A DNA stretch of 64,000 nucleotides from Fratercula arctica. Its lineage: Eukaryota > Chordata > Aves > Charadriiformes > Alcidae. Shown one piece after another: positions 61,146 to 64,000 of this stretch. A program made the translations under genes and the position numbers. The notes under the pieces were generated by a model. That model was not told where the DNA came from. It did not search any database and worked only from the letters and a program-made list of their open reading frames with translations. Position 1 is the first letter of the stretch, and the number at the start of each line of letters is the position of its first letter. The DNA lies in assembly GCA_947846985.1 (NCBI GenBank), contig CANTUZ010000007.1:35716355-35780354 (forward strand), given 5' to 3'.

Positions 61146-64000
61146 GTAAGTAAAGCACAGTAACAGTAATATGTGAACCATGTTCAAGGAAACAGTTTTG
61201 CAAAAGTTCTTTTAGAAGTCTGGCTGTAGAGAAACACTCTGAATTTAATAAATACTAATGTTAATCAAATTCACCTTTGTTTATAGTAAAGTAGGTTTGA
61301 TTTGTTCACTTTGAAGGAATGAAGTCTCCCTCTAAAAACCAGTTGGCTGATCACCAAGCAGAGATGGAGAAGTTTTAAACTCGAAAGCTGGGAATGCATT
61401 TCATAGCTGTCACATGCATTTCACATGGAGTTTGAATGATCATAGATACAGCCAGCCAAGGAAGCTGGAGTTCTAGCAACAAAGAAATAATAAAAAAGGC
61501 TTCAGAGGCACACTAGAGGGCTGTGCTTTAGCACTTCTGCTGCAAACTGTAGAATCTGCCACAGTTACAGAGGGCGCACAGCAGGCCCCAGAACCGAGGA
61601 CGCTGTGTCACAGCTCAGTCCTTGCTTCTCCAGCTAAAGCAAAAGCAAGTGGCTTCCCCCCTTCCCAGTTAGCATTTTGGCATTGCAATGTAGGCATTTC
61701 TTTAAAAGAATGAACGCTGCACATTAGGCGTCTGCAACAGACGGTGAGGGAGTTGGTTATAACAATCCAGCTGCAGAAGTGACGTTGCAGGCCAGAAAGA
61801 GATAGCAAGGCACTCTGTATCCTTAGAAACAAACTTCTTAGCATTTCAGTACTTAAATGAGATAAATAAGCCGTCAATAGTACAACCTAAGCGGATAACT
61901 TCATGGCATAGTAGGAAGCGGAGTGCGGACTTAACGCATGTTGGCAGGATGAGAGTACTAGTTGGAATTACTCACATTACCCACGATAATGCTTTTGCAT
62001 ACTCTAGGTTATTTGCCAGCCTACTTACACATGATGCCACAGCTCATATATTTTACAATGAAAACTTAAAGAATAATTCCTAGTTGATAAATGCAAGGTT
62101 CTATTTTTTAACTAAAGAATTGTTTCCATTTTCCTTCATGCTAAACTGTCCAGTATCTTTGTAAACTAAAGAAAAAAAAAAGGCAAATTGAACTTACTTA
62201 CTCTGTAATGCATTCAGAACATGAATCAGGTTTTAAATTCAGGGGTTTCTTTTGTAAAGTAGAATTTTTTTGATACCTGCTCAGTAGTACTACTTTCTTG
62301 AGGTGAATTTAAACCTTAACTGAAAAAAGTTGTGACAATAGCCAAGTACCCAGCCCTATTAATTACACTAATAATTGTCTCTGCCAGTATTCTGTCCAAG
62401 TGAAATCTGTGGAAAAAGGGAGGAAATCACCTGAAGTTAATGTAGTCTTTGAGGTTATGGGGGCGTACTCAGCAGTCCACTGTATGCCATTCTCTTGAGG
62501 CTGTAAAGGGCATAGCCATGGTGGAAAATTCTAGGATGCTCAAAGAAACATGTGGAAGCAACAACTAAAAGGTGTCAGAGGCTCATGACAGTCCAAGCAG
62601 GAGAAGACTTCAAAATCCAGTTCCTCAACACAACTTTTAGTCTCCAAAAGAGCAGGGAAAAGGGGTTATTTTTACCGAGACAAAGAAAATGCTATGTAAA
62701 AAGGGATGGAGTTTGGAGACCAATAAACAGAGAAGGCCACTGATCTTATTTTTGACTGTTTAAAAACAACTTATCCCATTTGTTTTTCTTGTCATCAAGA
62801 TTTTAATAAGAAATAACAAACCCATTTAATAACTGGTAAAAGTGGAAACTAGGCTTTGAGGTTACAGGCAAAAATTTTACTACAGGATAGTAATAAGCGG
62901 TTCTGGAAAGATTCATTGTAAATCCTAGCCTACTTGATAGTTTTTAATAGGCTAATTTAAATAAACTCATATTTAGATTTGATTGGAAACTTCAGCAAAG
63001 ATAGCAAGTATTTGATTTTGTTCCATATTTCACTAATACTCTTCAAATTTAAACATTTTAGTATGCAAGACTTTAGCATAAACATCAAGAGTTTTCTAAC
63101 AGCTGGTCTATTAAATGTAGCGACAAGGATGACAGAAAATGTGTCTACAAGGAGAGTATATAATGACCTCTCGTTCTCTGCAGTTTCTGCATGATGAACA
63201 ATATTTTTATTTAACATCTAGAATCCTTGGAACTTTTTCCACAGAAGTATTTTATTAAAAAGTCATCTTTTGGCTGACCAGTCTCTTCTGAGCTGATTCC
63301 AGAGAACACAAATGATTCTTAATGTTTTCAACAAACAAAATTTTATAATACTGGTGATACATAATTTGGCATTAATTGCTTTTAGCTCATCCTCTTACTC
63401 ATCTTTCATCATACCACTGTCCTCTCATTCCGTATGTTTCCTTGGACTGGGTTTCACATCTGTTCCCCAACTGCAGGAATATCTCTTTCCTTATATTTCC
63501 CCCTTCTGTCTTTTATAGATGTTTGTGGCTAAGAGCAGATTTAATCTAGTCTAGCTTGTGGCCTAATCCTCAGAGATGCCGAGTAGCTTCTGTCCCTTTT
63601 TGGACAGAGAATGAGAACTGAGAGAAATAGGCTCAAGCTCTATCGCATTTAACATGGTACCACATTAATTATCTTCATCACTTATAAATGGAAATAAGAT
63701 TTCAGCTGATGATCTGTTGTAAGTTTCTTAGTAATATATAGAGTACTCAGTATATTGCTGAAATAAAAGATATTGGTAGGTAATTTTTACATTGTTTTGC
63801 AACATTGCTCAGTAAGGTAGAACTGCCTAATAGATGATTAATAAAGCTTAGTGTCTACCTCAGCCAGCCAAAAACTTCATATTTGCAGAGGCTTCATCAA
63901 CCTGAAATCGAATCAGTAAAATAAGTCAGTATTATCTCAGATATTACATATCTGTCCTGGAGCCTCTGCCAGTTTTGCAGTTCTGTTTTATCTAGATTCT
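61146..64000 (+). other. TENM1: TENM1 intron (5' part) after microexon B
   Basis: The donor is GTAAGT and the acceptor lies beyond the window. I searched the forward frames for the next NHL exon and did not find it. No recognisable repeat or gene is seen. A GCATG lies at about 61936. Confidence 0.8.

Larger units (their letters stand above)
1..64000 (+). other. TENM1: Interior of the TENM1 (teneurin-1) transcription unit
   Basis: Eleven exons in one orientation join without a frame break into a teneurin extracellular segment: EGF4 to EGF8, Cys-rich linker, TTR-like domain, FN-plug and the first part of the NHL propeller. Family knowledge: teneurins are type II single-pass proteins. Their large C-terminal extracellular part binds latrophilins and other teneurins in trans at synapses. 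Paralogue choice rests on remembered teneurin-1 features: the microexon peptides AHYLDAVR and NRDTRHS, the [11 protein letters not shown] start of EGF6, and a Met-Asp-Ala-Ser-Asn-Leu-Gly-Gly stretch in the FN-plug. Teneurin-2, -3 and -4 differ at these places as I remember them, but no alignment was run. The window has no promoter, start codon, stop codon or poly(A) signal belonging to this gene. Confidence 0.93.

Overview
This window is an interior piece of one large vertebrate gene read on the + strand: the teneurin-1 gene (TENM1, also called ODZ1). Teneurins are type II transmembrane adhesion proteins of neurons. The organism is a sauropsid and most likely a bird. The reasons are a 5'-truncated CR1 LINE of avian type, a second much older CR1 remnant, very few other interspersed repeats, and exon translations that agree with what I remember of avian teneurin-1. 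I could not run a search, so the species is not resolved.

Eleven coding exons can be read, all bounded by GT-AG introns with compatible phases. They give 1,840 nt of continuous open frame (about 612 codons) with neither the start nor the stop codon of the gene. In order they encode: EGF4-EGF5 (2818-3018), EGF6-EGF7 (24672-24857), a 24-nt microexon at teneurin splice site A (25963-25986), EGF8 plus the start of the Cys-rich linker (28348-28494), the Cys-rich linker and entry to the transthyretin-like domain (37511-37727), the TTR-like domain (44398-44517 and 46282-46543), the FN-plug region (49190-49457 and 55039-55182), the start of the NHL beta-propeller (59926-60175), and a 21-nt microexon at splice site B (61125-61145). 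The window opens in the intron before EGF4 and closes in the intron after splice site B. The rest of the NHL, YD-shell and Tox-GHH regions must lie downstream, and the transmembrane segment and EGF1-3 upstream.

The other ~97% is intron, from 0.95 to 21.7 kb per intron. It holds the two CR1 pieces (about 15710-16833 on the minus strand and 43468-43683 on the plus strand), a few homopolymer and microsatellite tracts, two small CpG-rich patches, and no other gene that I can support. The short open frames in the introns look like chance frames.

Both teneurin alternative-splicing sites that remodel the extracellular region fall in this window, so it is effectively the splice-control segment of TENM1. 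The most checkable new observations concern cis-elements: UGCAUG motifs on both sides of the EGF4-EGF5 exon (one overlapping its 5' splice site), a GCAUG downstream of microexon A, and an unusual 3' splice-site layout before microexon B. I saw no sign of a wholly new biological system.
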